Positions 1 to 9,266 of a stretch of 64,000 nucleotides of DNA are shown piece after piece. Under the pieces are notes generated by a model. The model made no database searches, was not told where the DNA came from, and saw nothing but the letters and a program-made list of their open reading frames with translations. Location: contig JARYMF010000002.1 in the NCBI GenBank assembly GCA_029907255.1, positions 62,001 through 126,000 of the forward strand. The letters are read 5' to 3'. Made by a program: the position numbers and the translations under genes. How positions within the stretch are numbered: the first letter of the stretch is position 1; each line of letters opens with the position of its first letter. Source of the stretch: Armatimonadota bacterium. Lineage in GTDB: Bacteria; Armatimonadota; UBA5829; DTJY01.

Positions 1-1497
1 CGTCCCATCCTCTTTGGCGAGTATTGGTTTCCAGTTTGCCATGAGCAGACCGACGTCATGATCAACCCTGGCTTGCGAGAATATTTTGGCCGCGGCCATG
101 CCGACCCCGATTCGAAGTTTGCAAGGGAAATAGCGGCAGAATATGACCTTCCGGTCATGAAGCCGTGCGCAAAGCCTGGCGCATGGAGCGGTATCTATCA
201 CTCCGAACACATTGTAGGTGGAGCGATATGGGCTTCCCACGACGATGCCTTCTATTTCCCCGATGGAAAGCATTGCGGATATGCTTGGCATCACGGCTTT
301 TGGGGCTTAATTGATGTCTGGCGCCGTCCGAAGCCTGAATGGTATCTTGCACGACTTATCTTCAGCCCTGTTTGTTTTCCAGCTAGTCGTGTGGACTATA
401 TCCCTGGCGAGGAGTCTGTGTGCGTTCCAGTGGAGAATCGCTATTCTTTCACAAATTTGTCGGAACTAAAAGTAACCTGGGAAGTTTGCGGTAAATCAGG
501 AATCATAAAAGCTAGCATTCCCCCTTCTTCGATTGGAAATATTGAGATTCCAATCCCAAAGGGAACTCCGATGGGCGAAAGTGTCATCCTGCGAGCTTGG
601 GATAAAAATGGCAATTTGGTTAATGCCCGTTCGATTCAGCTGGGTGAAATTGAGCAAAAACCTCTGCCAAGAAGTAAGGCGGGCCCGCCGAAATGGCAGG
701 ATGACGGGAAAACAATCGTTGTTTGGGGCAGAGGATTTTCGCTGGTTCTCGACCGCACTCTAGGTGATTTCGCAGTCAATGATAAACGGCATGATGCTCC
801 TATCACTGCATTTCCTTCCATCCACCTGACTAGATATGATTTTGGGGATTTAGCAGGTCCAAACTCACCGCCCTGCGCGGTATTCCCCGACAGCAAAACC
901 AGAGTTGTTGAGGAGGTCTCCGCCGAGGAGACGCAGGAAGGCCTAAAGCTCACTGTTCGCGACCGCTATGAAGGTTTTGCAGGTTGGACCAGCTGGCTTG
1001 TAGATAAAGAAGGCATGGGGCGAATTACTTATGACTATATCTACTTAGGCGACGAGATGAATATGCGGGAGCTAGGCGCAAAGCTTCTCCTAAAGCCTGA
1101 ATGCGACGAGATAAGATGGCGCCGATGGTCGGAGTGGGGAAATGTATTCCCCGAGGATTGCATTCTTAGACCTGAGGGTAGCGCAAGGGCCCGCCGCGAC
1201 TCAAGGTGGGGAGAGGAAGCGTGGAATAAGAAGCCAGCTTGGCCTTGGTCGCTCGACCAAACTGAGCTTGGAACTGCGGACTTCCGCTCGGTAAAGTTCG
1301 ATATATATGAAGCATCGCTAGAATCGCCGGATAGGAAAGGTATCAAAGTTCACGCCAATGCCGACGTTCATGTGCGCCCCGCACTTTCGAAAGACGGCGT
1401 CTGGATGCATATCTTGTCTCAGTGTCGTCTTGGCCAGGTTTTACTAAAAAAGGGCGACCGGCTTTCAGGCGAGTATGTTGTGGAGGTTGTGAAATGA
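1..1497 (+). CDS. GH2-family glycosidase (beta-galactosidase-like), 5' truncated by the window edge
   Basis: The frame is open from base 1, so only the C-terminal ~498 residues are present. The first residues read RPILFGEYWFPV, the GH2 strand carrying the catalytic nucleophile (RPILxxEY in LacZ-type enzymes); the nucleophile would be the Glu at bases 19-21. A typical barrel-end segment follows (GLIDVWRRPKPEW, about residues 105-117), then linker sheets and a C-terminal beta-sandwich like domain 5 of LacZ (MNMRELGAKLLL, about residue 357). Family knowledge: GH2 enzymes hydrolyse beta-galactosides, mannosides or glucuronides; the specificity cannot be read here because the acid/base region lies outside. 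The stop codon overlaps the next start (ATGA), so translation is probably coupled to the DUF4838 gene. The location in the cell is unknown because the N-terminus is missing. Confidence 0.85.
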   Translation, partial: RPILFGEYWFPVCHEQTDVMINPGLREYFGRGHADPDSKFAREIAAEYDLPVMKPCAKPGAWSGIYHSEHIVGGAIWASHDDAFYFPDGKHCGYAWHHGFWGLIDVWRRPKPEWYLARLIFSPVCFPASRVDYIPGEESVCVPVENRYSFTNLSELKVTWEVCGKSGIIKASIPPSSIGNIEIPIPKGTPMGESVILRAWDKNGNLVNARSIQLGEIEQKPLPRSKAGPPKWQDDGKTIVVWGRGFSLVLDRTLGDFAVNDKRHDAPITAFPSIHLTRYDFGDLAGPNSPPCAVFPDSKTRVVEEVSAEETQEGLKLTVRDRYEGFAGWTSWLVDKEGMGRITYDYIYLGDEMNMRELGAKLLLKPECDEIRWRRWSEWGNVFPEDCILRPEGSARARRDSRWGEEAWNKKPAWPWSLDQTELGTADFRSVKFDIYEASLESPDRKGIKVHANADVHVRPALSKDGVWMHILSQCRLGQVLLKKGDRLSGEYVVEVVK

Positions 1498-3425
1498 TAA
1501 AGGGGTCGGCGTTGCTAATCACATTGACCTTGCTTTTATTCCACAGTATGGGGGTTGCTGGCAATATGGAAGCTGAGATTGTTACAAAAGGCAAAACTAA
1601 CTGGCGGATAGTCAATGTGTCAGATGGCGAAGTCTGCAAGTTTGCGGCAGGCGAACTGCAGAGATATCTAAAAGAGATAAGCGGCTGTGAACTGCCGATA
1701 GGTTCGGGCGACGGTCCTGCGATTGTGCTAGGCCTCCGCACTGACCTTTCTTCGGACGATGATATGCTTCTGCCAGACCCAGCGGTTGGTTTTGATGGCT
1801 ATGCTTTGGCAATAACCTCGGACAAAATTGTTGTTGGCGGCGACAACGAACGCGGCGTTGTTTATGGCGTTTATGACCTCTTGGAGCGCATCGGTTGCCG
1901 ATGGTTTTATCCTCAGCAGGACCCCAAAGATGTTGAGGTTGTTCCTCGCCTAAGTACTGTTCGTTTGGAAGTTGGTAAAACTGCGATTGCCTCACCTATC
2001 GAATACCGTATTTGCAATGCGAGCTCTTTCTTTTTTGAAGTTAATCCCTCAGCAATGAAAGCCCAGCTCGACGTTGCCATGAAAGCACGGTATAACGGCA
2101 TGGGCTGGCAGTGTGACCACCGGACTCCCGTAGGCGAACAATATAAACAGATGGAGGCTGGGGGCGTCATTAAAGAGATAAAGAAGCGAGGCATGATTCT
2201 TCATGGTCCGGCACACAGTTATCCCCATTTCCTTCCGAATGACCTCTACAACGAACATCCAGAATGGTTTGGAATGCGTAATGGAAAGCGTGTTAAGCAG
2301 GAGTTTGCCGGCTCGCAGTTCTGCCTTTCAAACCCTGAGGCTCGGCAAATGTTCATTAAAAATGCTGAGAAATTTGTGCTGGAGAGCCCTGGACTGGACA
2401 TTTTTTGCCCGCTTCCATTCGATGGTGGACAGTTCTGCGAATGCCCCGAATGCTCCAAATCAACGCCAGCTGACCTGATGTTCGTGCTGATGAACGAGCT
2501 AATTGAGCGGCTTTCGGTAAGTGCGCCGAAGTTGCTGGTCGAGACTTACGGCGGCTACAACCCAAAAGAGCCGCCAGAAAAGGTGAAGCCCCATCCAAAG
2601 CTGCGAATCATTTGGGCTCACTGGGGGCGCTATCATGGCTATGGGTATGACGATGCAAGATATGACCTTAAAGATAATTTGGAGAAGTGGCGCAAGTCTG
2701 CACCAGGTGGATTCACCCTCTGTCAGTATTATACCGATAACTTTGCAACTCCATGGATATCCGCACCTTATGCGATTGTCATTAAGGGCGATAGGCGGTA
2801 TATCCTAAGTAGCGGCGTCAAAGGTGTATATGTGCTTCATTGGGCGAAGGGATATTGGTGGAACCACGGCCTGAATAGCTATATGGCTGGTAGGTGCTTC
2901 TACGACGTTTCTCTCGACCCATATGACCTAATTCGAGACTATGCCGTGTACTATTTTGGCGAGAATGCTGGTCCACTGCTGTCAGCCTACTACACTCAAT
3001 GGGCAACGAATATAGATTTGCCTTATCATGTGAGGGATGGGACCAGCGAGTCGGACCGCAAATTGCTTGCCGAACAGCGCCGCCTCTGGATAAACCCGGC
3101 GGTCGAGGCAGTTAAAGACGATCCCCTGCTATCTCACCGTGTTGGCAAGGTTGACAAGCTTCACCGTGTGGCTGAAATGCTGGCGGAGGCGCATCGCATG
3201 CGGGAGGAGGTTGCCGAACTGCGCAAAGCGGGCGACATCAAAGGGGCTAGGAAGCTGCTGGAAAAGGCAAAGGCATACACAGATGAAGTTCTCGCTTATA
3301 TGGCATCCGTTGCCGACCTGGGCGAGGGCTTAATTGACCGCAATGAGGTTTCTGGTTTTATTACCCTAGGGGTCAAGAGATGGATTGAAGAAGAGGAAAA
3401 GGCGATTGGGGGGATTGCAAAGTAA
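1494..3425 (+). CDS. Secreted DUF4838 protein (alpha-glucuronidase-like N-terminus)
   Basis: The product has 643 residues. The start chosen is the ATG overlapping the previous stop, because it gives a clean signal peptide (MIKGSALLITLTLLLFHSMG); an in-frame upstream start would only add a non-hydrophobic extension. Residues about 48-150 resemble the N-terminal domain of GH67/GH20-type enzymes (FAAGELQRYLKEISG, then RGVVYGVYDLLERIGCRWFYP). The DUF4838 region follows, with a C-x-C-x2-C cluster at C315, C317 and C320 preceded by a Ser-Asn-Pro-Glu motif. The C-terminus is helical. No reaction is established for DUF4838; they are usually found near glycoside hydrolases and are probably carbohydrate-active. 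Linkage to GH2 upstream and a toroid enzyme downstream supports a role in glycan breakdown. A larger paralogue lies at 55059-57674. Confidence 0.85.
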   Translation: MIKGSALLITLTLLLFHSMGVAGNMEAEIVTKGKTNWRIVNVSDGEVCKFAAGELQRYLKEISGCELPIGSGDGPAIVLGLRTDLSSDDDMLLPDPAVGFDGYALAITSDKIVVGGDNERGVVYGVYDLLERIGCRWFYPQQDPKDVEVVPRLSTVRLEVGKTAIASPIEYRICNASSFFFEVNPSAMKAQLDVAMKARYNGMGWQCDHRTPVGEQYKQMEAGGVIKEIKKRGMILHGPAHSYPHFLPNDLYNEHPEWFGMRNGKRVKQEFAGSQFCLSNPEARQMFIKNAEKFVLESPGLDIFCPLPFDGGQFCECPECSKSTPADLMFVLMNELIERLSVSAPKLLVETYGGYNPKEPPEKVKPHPKLRIIWAHWGRYHGYGYDDARYDLKDNLEKWRKSAPGGFTLCQYYTDNFATPWISAPYAIVIKGDRRYILSSGVKGVYVLHWAKGYWWNHGLNSYMAGRCFYDVSLDPYDLIRDYAVYYFGENAGPLLSAYYTQWATNIDLPYHVRDGTSESDRKLLAEQRRLWINPAVEAVKDDPLLSHRVGKVDKLHRVAEMLAEAHRMREEVAELRKAGDIKGARKLLEKAKAYTDEVLAYMASVADLGEGLIDRNEVSGFITLGVKRWIEEEEKAIGGIAK

Positions 3426-3428
3426 AGC

Positions 3429-3492
3429 CGCTTGCTTTTTAATTAAAACCAATGGTTTTTGCTAATGAGAGGTGTTTGCTTTTAAGCAAGCG
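3429..3492 (+). repeat. Nested inverted repeat between DUF4838 and toroid genes
   Basis: A 9-bp outer stem pairs CGCTTGCTT (3429-3437) with AAGCAAGCG (3484-3492) and encloses a small hairpin AAAACC-AAT-GGTTTT (3445-3459). The right arm can also fold locally as TTGCTT-TT-AAGCAA. It begins a few bases after the DUF4838 stop. The inner hairpin ends in a short T run and could be a weak terminator; the outer palindrome could equally be a processing site or an operator. No function is proven. Confidence 0.45.
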
Positions 3493-3549
3493 CTAATCTT
3501 TATCGGCGGTTAAAGAAATTACAGGCAGAGAGTTATTTGGAGGGTTAGT

Positions 3550-5805
3550 ATGCGATTTCCAAAGTACGGATTAGTAGTCTTGTTGGCATTTACAATTCTG
3601 CCACTTGCAGCACTCAGCGGACAAAATACCGAAAGGATTCCAACGGTCCAAGAGGCTATTAACTCGCGGCGAGATATATGGGGCGAATTGGCGATGAAAC
3701 AGCCTAATGGGCCAAGCTATGAGTTTTTCGAAAAGCTTCTTCCACCCCTCAGGTATGTCAGTGCCACATTTGAGCACTACCCAATAGTGCTCTGCGCACC
3801 TAGTGGAAAAGTAAAGGCAAGGTTGGTTAGCAATGGGAGCTCGGTCAACGCCTTAGCCCGCACTCTAACTTGGCGCTCTGAAGCCGGCAATCCCGTTATC
3901 TTCTATGTTGGAAGGGATGAGGAAGTCTTCGGCAAGGACCTTAGCAAACTCGACGGCCCTAAGTACGAGAAAGGTTACCTCCCGATTGTTCACAACCGCT
4001 ACCGCCATGCTGGCGTCACCATAGAACAAGAGGCATTCGCATGTGTTGAGCCGCCATATTCTGATAGCGGCGTCGTGTTCTTGAGCTTCAAAGGAAGCGG
4101 CAAATTGGTGGCGTTGCTCACAATGACCACAAATGCGGTTATGTATCCCAAAAATGGGGTACTTCGCAATTCCGAAGGCGGCGCTGTGTTGTGGTTTGGC
4201 AAGGGATGGAAATGGGAGCCTGGAGGCCAGAGATTGGTTACTGAGCTGTCTCCTATTAGGCCGGCACTGCTAGCTGTTCCAACAAAGCCTATAAAAGAAC
4301 AACTGCCAACTCTAGACCAGTCGCTATATCAAGCCCAACGCAGAAAGTGTGCTGATGTCTGGGAAGCACTCCTCAGCCGTGGGATGCAAGTTGAGACCCC
4401 CGAACCAGTTGTTAACAATGCTTGGAAAGCCCTTATAATTGGTATTTTTGAACTCGTCCACGGCGATGAAATGCGCTATAGCGCCGGTAACCAATATGCG
4501 CAAATGTATGTAAGTGAAGGGTCAGACGCAATCCGAGCGGTTTTGCTGTGGGGCTATAAAGAAGATGCGCGCCGAATGCTCTTGCCGCTAATGAACTTTA
4601 GACGCCAGGGTCTACTTTACCATCAAGCTGGCAAAAAACTCCAAATGCTGAGCCACTACTATTGGCTGACAAGGGATGAATCGTGGTTCAAGGAGCATCG
4701 GGACCTGTGGATGATTGAAGCCAATAGGCTTGCAAACGAACGCGAGAAAGAAACTGGATTGCTGCCTCGCGAACGATACTGCGGCGATATTGGCACACCG
4801 GTTTATTCCCTAAGCACGAATGCAAATGGATGGGCAGGTCTCCGCGACCTTTCAGCTATCCTCAGGGAAATGAAAGAGTATGACGAGGCGGTCCGTCTTG
4901 AAAAATCGGCTGAAGAATGGCTGCCCCATATATTCGATGCGCTTGAGAAAAGCATACGTAGAGATATAGACCCACCTTTCATTCCCATTGCGTTATTCGG
5001 CGAAGAAAAGCCATACGACCCTCTGACTGGGACTCGAATTGGCGGCTACTGGGACCTAGTGGCACCATATATACTCGGTTCGGGCATTTTCAAAACTGGC
5101 TCGTACTATGAGACTTGCATCAAGCGCTACCTTGAGGAAAAAGGCGGGCTGATGATGGGTATGGTGCGCACCCATCCGGGGATATCGTGGTGGATGGTCA
5201 ATCAAAACATTGACGATCTCTACACGATTCGGTATGTCCTTACACTACTGCGGCGGGACGAAGTAGATCGTGCTCTCGTGAGTTTCTACGGTAAGCTTGC
5301 TCAAGGGCTCACGCGTGATACTTTTATTGGCGGCGAAGGAACCTGCCCTCTGCCGAGGGACGAGTTTGGCCGTCAGATATCACTGCCCCCCAATAGTGCA
5401 AGCAATGCTTTCTTCCTCTGGATGCTTAGGTACATCCTAATTCAGGATTGGGATACGGACGATGATCGAAAGCCAGATACCCTGCGGTTGATGTTTGCCA
5501 CACCTAGAAGATGGATGGAAGATGGTAAAGTAATCAAAGTAGAACGAGCTCCAACTGCCTTTGGGGAAGTCTCGATGACCATGACCTCCTACCTTAGCAA
5601 AGGCGAGGTCGTCGCCGAAGTAACCGCCCCGCCCGAGCCGCCGAAACACATGCTTATCCGTTGCAGGCTTCCGGATGGCTGGAAAGTTGTCTCGGCGAAG
5701 GTGGGCAACCGCAGCCTGGATGTAGATGGGCAGGGCACTGTAGATATAACGGGGCTCAAGGGCAAATTTAGCGTATCTTTCAAGGCTATTCGAATAGCTA
5801 GATAG
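3550..5805 (+). CDS. Secreted six-hairpin (alpha/alpha-toroid) glycosidase-like protein
   Basis: The product has 751 residues; the ATG start has a good ribosome site (TGGAGGG six bases upstream). Residues 1-24 are a signal peptide. Residues about 30-250 look like a beta-sandwich. Residues about 280-640 hold repeated paired helices with aromatic-rich loops (MLSHYYWLTRDESWFKEH, NANGWAGLRDLS, GGYWDLVAPYILGSG), the look of GH78/GH63/GH127-type toroids. A short C-terminal beta domain follows (PPEPPKHMLIRCRLPDGWKV). I cannot place it in a numbered GH family or name the catalytic acids with confidence. It sits between a DUF4838 protein and a GH29 fucosidase, so an exported glycan-cleaving role is likely. 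The stretch after it (5806-5927) shows nothing beyond the next ribosome site. Confidence 0.7.
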   Translation: MRFPKYGLVVLLAFTILPLAALSGQNTERIPTVQEAINSRRDIWGELAMKQPNGPSYEFFEKLLPPLRYVSATFEHYPIVLCAPSGKVKARLVSNGSSVNALARTLTWRSEAGNPVIFYVGRDEEVFGKDLSKLDGPKYEKGYLPIVHNRYRHAGVTIEQEAFACVEPPYSDSGVVFLSFKGSGKLVALLTMTTNAVMYPKNGVLRNSEGGAVLWFGKGWKWEPGGQRLVTELSPIRPALLAVPTKPIKEQLPTLDQSLYQAQRRKCADVWEALLSRGMQVETPEPVVNNAWKALIIGIFELVHGDEMRYSAGNQYAQMYVSEGSDAIRAVLLWGYKEDARRMLLPLMNFRRQGLLYHQAGKKLQMLSHYYWLTRDESWFKEHRDLWMIEANRLANEREKETGLLPRERYCGDIGTPVYSLSTNANGWAGLRDLSAILREMKEYDEAVRLEKSAEEWLPHIFDALEKSIRRDIDPPFIPIALFGEEKPYDPLTGTRIGGYWDLVAPYILGSGIFKTGSYYETCIKRYLEEKGGLMMGMVRTHPGISWWMVNQNIDDLYTIRYVLTLLRRDEVDRALVSFYGKLAQGLTRDTFIGGEGTCPLPRDEFGRQISLPPNSASNAFFLWMLRYILIQDWDTDDDRKPDTLRLMFATPRRWMEDGKVIKVERAPTAFGEVSMTMTSYLSKGEVVAEVTAPPEPPKHMLIRCRLPDGWKVVSAKVGNRSLDVDGQGTVDITGLKGKFSVSFKAIRIAR

Positions 5806-5927
5806 TTTACAACAATTTAATAGACATTAAGGGCGATAAGAAGCTCAAATTTAGCGGTATATGCGAAGGATTTGCGGATTTACTGCCTAAATGTGAAACG
5901 AAGACTTTTAGTAAGGAGGCTTATACT

Positions 5928-7223
5928 ATGCCAAAACTACCAGATCCTACTCCTGGCGACACTAGTTGGTTTGTTCATGATAGATTTGGCTTGTTTATTC
6001 ATTGGGGAATCTACTCCGCGGCGGCCCGCCATGAATGGGTCAAGAACCGAGAGAAAATCAGCGATGAGGATTACCAAGTGTATTTTGACCACTTCGACCC
6101 TGACCTTTATGACCCCACCGTTTGGGCTAAGGAAGCAAAGAATGCAGGAATGAAATACTTTGTTGTTACAACCAAGCATCATGACGGCTTTTGCCTTTGG
6201 GATTCCGCGCTCACCGATTACAAGGCTACCAACACCCCGGCTGGGCGCGATCTCCTCAGACCAATGGTTGAAGCATTCAGGGCGGAGGGCCTGAAAGTCG
6301 GATTCTATCACTCGCTTATTGACTGGCATCACCCCGAATTTCCGATTGATGGCTTGCACCCAATGCGTGACAACCTGGAGTTTCGCGAAGCCCAAAAAGG
6401 GCGGGATATCAGAAAGTATGTCGAATACCTCCATGGACAGACTCGAGAATTGCTCACCATGTTTGGGCGTATCGACATCATGTGGTTTGATTTCTCATAT
6501 CCAAAAGCCGATTGGGGCTGGTCAAAGGGCAAGGGCCGCGATGACTGGCAGTCCGAGAAATTAGCCAAAATGGTTCGGGAGCTTCAGCCGCACATAATCC
6601 TTAATGACCGCATTGACCTGCCGGAAAGTGCAGATTTCCGAACGCCGGAACAGTATCAACCAAAAGGATGGCTGGAGGTTGATGGCAAGCCAGTTGTTTG
6701 GGAAGCGTGCCAAACCTTCAGCGGAAGTTGGGGATACTACCGCGATGAATGCAATTGGCGCTCGACGGATGAATTGATTCGGACGCTAATAGATTGCGTT
6801 TCCAAGGGCGGCAACTTCCTATTGAATGTTGGGCCGAATGCTCGAGGCGAGTTTGACCCAAGGGCTGTTGAAAGGCTTCGAGGAATCGGTGAGTGGATGC
6901 GGCTCCATAATAGATCAATCTACGGCTGTACTGCCAGCGACTTTGTGCCTCCGCCTAACTGCGCATATACTCAAAATGGCAAGCGGCTCTACCTGCATAT
7001 CTTCGCATGGCCTTATAAACACATCCACCTCGAAGGACTTGCGGGCAAGGTTGCCTATGCTCAGTTGCTGAACGATGCATCTGAAGTAAAGAGAATTGAG
7101 ATTGACCCTCACCAAGAGCCGCAAAACACTACGATGAAGGGCACGCCTGGGACTCTTACCCTTGAGCTGCCGCTTCAGAAGCCGCCCGTGGCGATTCCAG
7201 TGGTGGAGTTGTTCCTTAAGTGA
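5928..7223 (+). CDS. Alpha-L-fucosidase, GH29
   Basis: The product has 431 residues, typical of the bacterial catalytic domain with a short C-terminal sheet. The start follows a strong GGAGG. Hallmarks: FGLFIHWGIYS (H25, W26), YFVVTTKHHDGFCLWDS (H84, H85, D86) and RIDIMWFDFS, whose D188 aligns with the GH29 nucleophile. GH29 enzymes release terminal alpha-L-fucose by a retaining mechanism. No signal peptide is visible, so it probably acts in the cytoplasm on imported oligosaccharides, unlike its secreted neighbours. Its TGA overlaps the GTG start of the next gene (GTGA), so the pair is translationally coupled. The general acid cannot be assigned from sequence alone, and the substrate linkage is unknown. 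Confidence 0.93.
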   Translation: MPKLPDPTPGDTSWFVHDRFGLFIHWGIYSAAARHEWVKNREKISDEDYQVYFDHFDPDLYDPTVWAKEAKNAGMKYFVVTTKHHDGFCLWDSALTDYKATNTPAGRDLLRPMVEAFRAEGLKVGFYHSLIDWHHPEFPIDGLHPMRDNLEFREAQKGRDIRKYVEYLHGQTRELLTMFGRIDIMWFDFSYPKADWGWSKGKGRDDWQSEKLAKMVRELQPHIILNDRIDLPESADFRTPEQYQPKGWLEVDGKPVVWEACQTFSGSWGYYRDECNWRSTDELIRTLIDCVSKGGNFLLNVGPNARGEFDPRAVERLRGIGEWMRLHNRSIYGCTASDFVPPPNCAYTQNGKRLYLHIFAWPYKHIHLEGLAGKVAYAQLLNDASEVKRIEIDPHQEPQNTTMKGTPGTLTLELPLQKPPVAIPVVELFLK

Positions 7224-9256
7224 AGCAAATCATGCTTTTGCTTGCCATTATCCCAGCCTGTGTGTATGCAAAGGATGTATACCAGGTCCGCAGGCTTTCT
7301 GAGCATGAGTTGCTGAAAACCTACGAGAATATAATGCTTGACTGCTGCCGATTCTCGGACAGAGATTGGCATGAGTCAGCCTTTGATGTCGAAGCTGGAT
7401 ATTGGGGCAACGGAATAAGCGAGGGAAATGAGGGCATTCGTGCAATTGGAAACATGGTTCTAACGAGTGCCGCACTCTTAAAGTACTCTCGCCTGAAAGA
7501 TGCTGAGCGCCAATATCTCAAAAGCAGAGCCCTGCGCGCAATTCGGTATGCTGTTGCAACTCATGTCACTGGGACGCAAAAGTGCACCGACGGCAAAAAG
7601 TGGGGCTGCAGTTGGCAGTCAGGGATGTGGGCGAGCAACCTGGCGTTCGGTGCGTGGCTTATTTGGGACGACCTTGATAATGAATTGCGGGAAGGGATTG
7701 AGCGCGTCGTTTCTAAGGAGGCAGACCGTCTTCTTAATAGAACCCCGCCAACTAATCGCTGGGGTGATACCAAGGCTGAGGAGAATGGTTGGGACCTTAC
7801 TTGCATATCTATTGCATCAAATATGTTCGCCCACCATCCCAATGCATCTGAATGGAACAAAAAGGCAGTCGAATATATGATGAACACCCTTTCGGTTCCC
7901 CGCGACCTTAGGGATGAGAGGCTAATAGATGGGAGACCGGTCAAGGAATGGGTCAAAGGTGCAAATTTGCATCCCGATTTCACGCTCGAGAACCACAACT
8001 TCTTCCATCCATCCTACGTCGCCTGCAGTAGTTATTTCCTAGCAGTAGCTTCAATGCACTATGCCTATGCAAGACGTCCAATTCCACAAGCTGCGACCCA
8101 CCACCTTATGGATACTTGGGCAATGTTCCAAACTTTAATGCTTCCATGCGGAGAAACCATTTTCCCACAAGGGATGGACTGGGAGTTGCACGGGCTTCCC
8201 TATATAAATCTATTTGCTTTTCTATCCACTAAAATGCACGATTCCCTTGCCGCAAGGTTGGAAAGCATTCACTTGCAGTACATCAGGACGTGGCAGAATA
8301 TGCAAGATGGCAACCTGGCAATTCCTGGGTCAAAATTGGGGTTCACGCGGCATGCTATCTTTGCCGAACAGGTGACATATGGCTTTCTCTCGCATAAGCT
8401 ATTTGGTCCGGCATGCGAGCCTAACGCCGACACTCGCCAATTGGAATGCGTGCGGCAATTCGGTCCAATTGGCGTTATTCTTCATCGCACGCCCAGCAAG
8501 CTCGTCTCTTTCTCCTGGAAAAACCGAGTCATGGGCACGCTGGCACCCATTGGAGAGAAGCACAAAGGCAATTGCCATTTCGCTGTCCCAATAACTAATG
8601 GCTTTATAGGCACGTTCCAATTGGGCGAAGGAGGGAGCCAGGCGCTGACGGTTGTAAAACACTCCTGGCGAAAAACGGAGAATGGATTCGAGACGTTTGG
8701 TGAGTTGCTTACAAACGGTGGGCTTCTTAAACAAGAGCTCAAGGTGACTTCAGTTGGTGAGAAGGTAGTGGTTTATGAGGACAAGGTAACCGCTCTAGAT
8801 GACGTATTAATTGAAAGCGAACTCGGCGTTCCAGTTGGCATTGAAAATGATATTCTCACTGGCGGCTTAAGAACTGTATATCACCAAGGCGGCAAAATTA
8901 ACTTCGACTGGCAGAACCCGCAGAAGCCAGTTGCATTTCATGGCAAGTGGGTCAATGTAGATGGACGGTTGGGTGTTGTGTCTGTCGCTGGGTCTGGAAT
9001 AGCTTATGTGCAAGCCACGGCGTACAATACTCAGGCAGTCTATGCAGATGTACTTTATGGTTCTTTCTCAAATCGCCGGCGGCAATTCAAAGCAGGCGAT
9101 CAGGTTGCATATAGGTTAATTGTTTTCTTTGTTGAGACAACGCCGGAGGAGACTTCTCTAATTTCGGAAAGTGTGATGATAAAAGAGAAGCCCAAAGGCA
9201 GAGCGCTCAGCATTAAACTTTGTGAAGGTAAAGAGCTTCAAATAGCGCTAATGTAG
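7220..9256 (+). CDS. Secreted alpha/alpha-toroid protein of unknown function (heparinase-like)
   Basis: The product has 678 residues, starting at a GTG that overlaps the fucosidase stop by four bases; an in-frame ATG four codons later is an alternative. The N-terminus is a signal peptide (MKQIMLLLAIIPACVYA). Residues about 20-390 form a helical repeat rich in Trp, Asn and His (WQSGMWASNLAFGAW, LENHNFFHPSYVACSSYF, GMDWELHGLPY), similar in layout to the toroid of heparinase II/III lyases. Residues about 400-678 look like the beta-sandwich that follows in such enzymes. I do not recognise a specific family; a polysaccharide lyase or glycosidase are the likeliest options. Coupling to GH29 implies use on the same fucosylated substrate. 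Confidence 0.65.
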   Translation: MKQIMLLLAIIPACVYAKDVYQVRRLSEHELLKTYENIMLDCCRFSDRDWHESAFDVEAGYWGNGISEGNEGIRAIGNMVLTSAALLKYSRLKDAERQYLKSRALRAIRYAVATHVTGTQKCTDGKKWGCSWQSGMWASNLAFGAWLIWDDLDNELREGIERVVSKEADRLLNRTPPTNRWGDTKAEENGWDLTCISIASNMFAHHPNASEWNKKAVEYMMNTLSVPRDLRDERLIDGRPVKEWVKGANLHPDFTLENHNFFHPSYVACSSYFLAVASMHYAYARRPIPQAATHHLMDTWAMFQTLMLPCGETIFPQGMDWELHGLPYINLFAFLSTKMHDSLAARLESIHLQYIRTWQNMQDGNLAIPGSKLGFTRHAIFAEQVTYGFLSHKLFGPACEPNADTRQLECVRQFGPIGVILHRTPSKLVSFSWKNRVMGTLAPIGEKHKGNCHFAVPITNGFIGTFQLGEGGSQALTVVKHSWRKTENGFETFGELLTNGGLLKQELKVTSVGEKVVVYEDKVTALDDVLIESELGVPVGIENDILTGGLRTVYHQGGKINFDWQNPQKPVAFHGKWVNVDGRLGVVSVAGSGIAYVQATAYNTQAVYADVLYGSFSNRRRQFKAGDQVAYRLIVFFVETTPEETSLISESVMIKEKPKGRALSIKLCEGKELQIALM

Positions 9257-9266
9257 AGGTTTTTGC

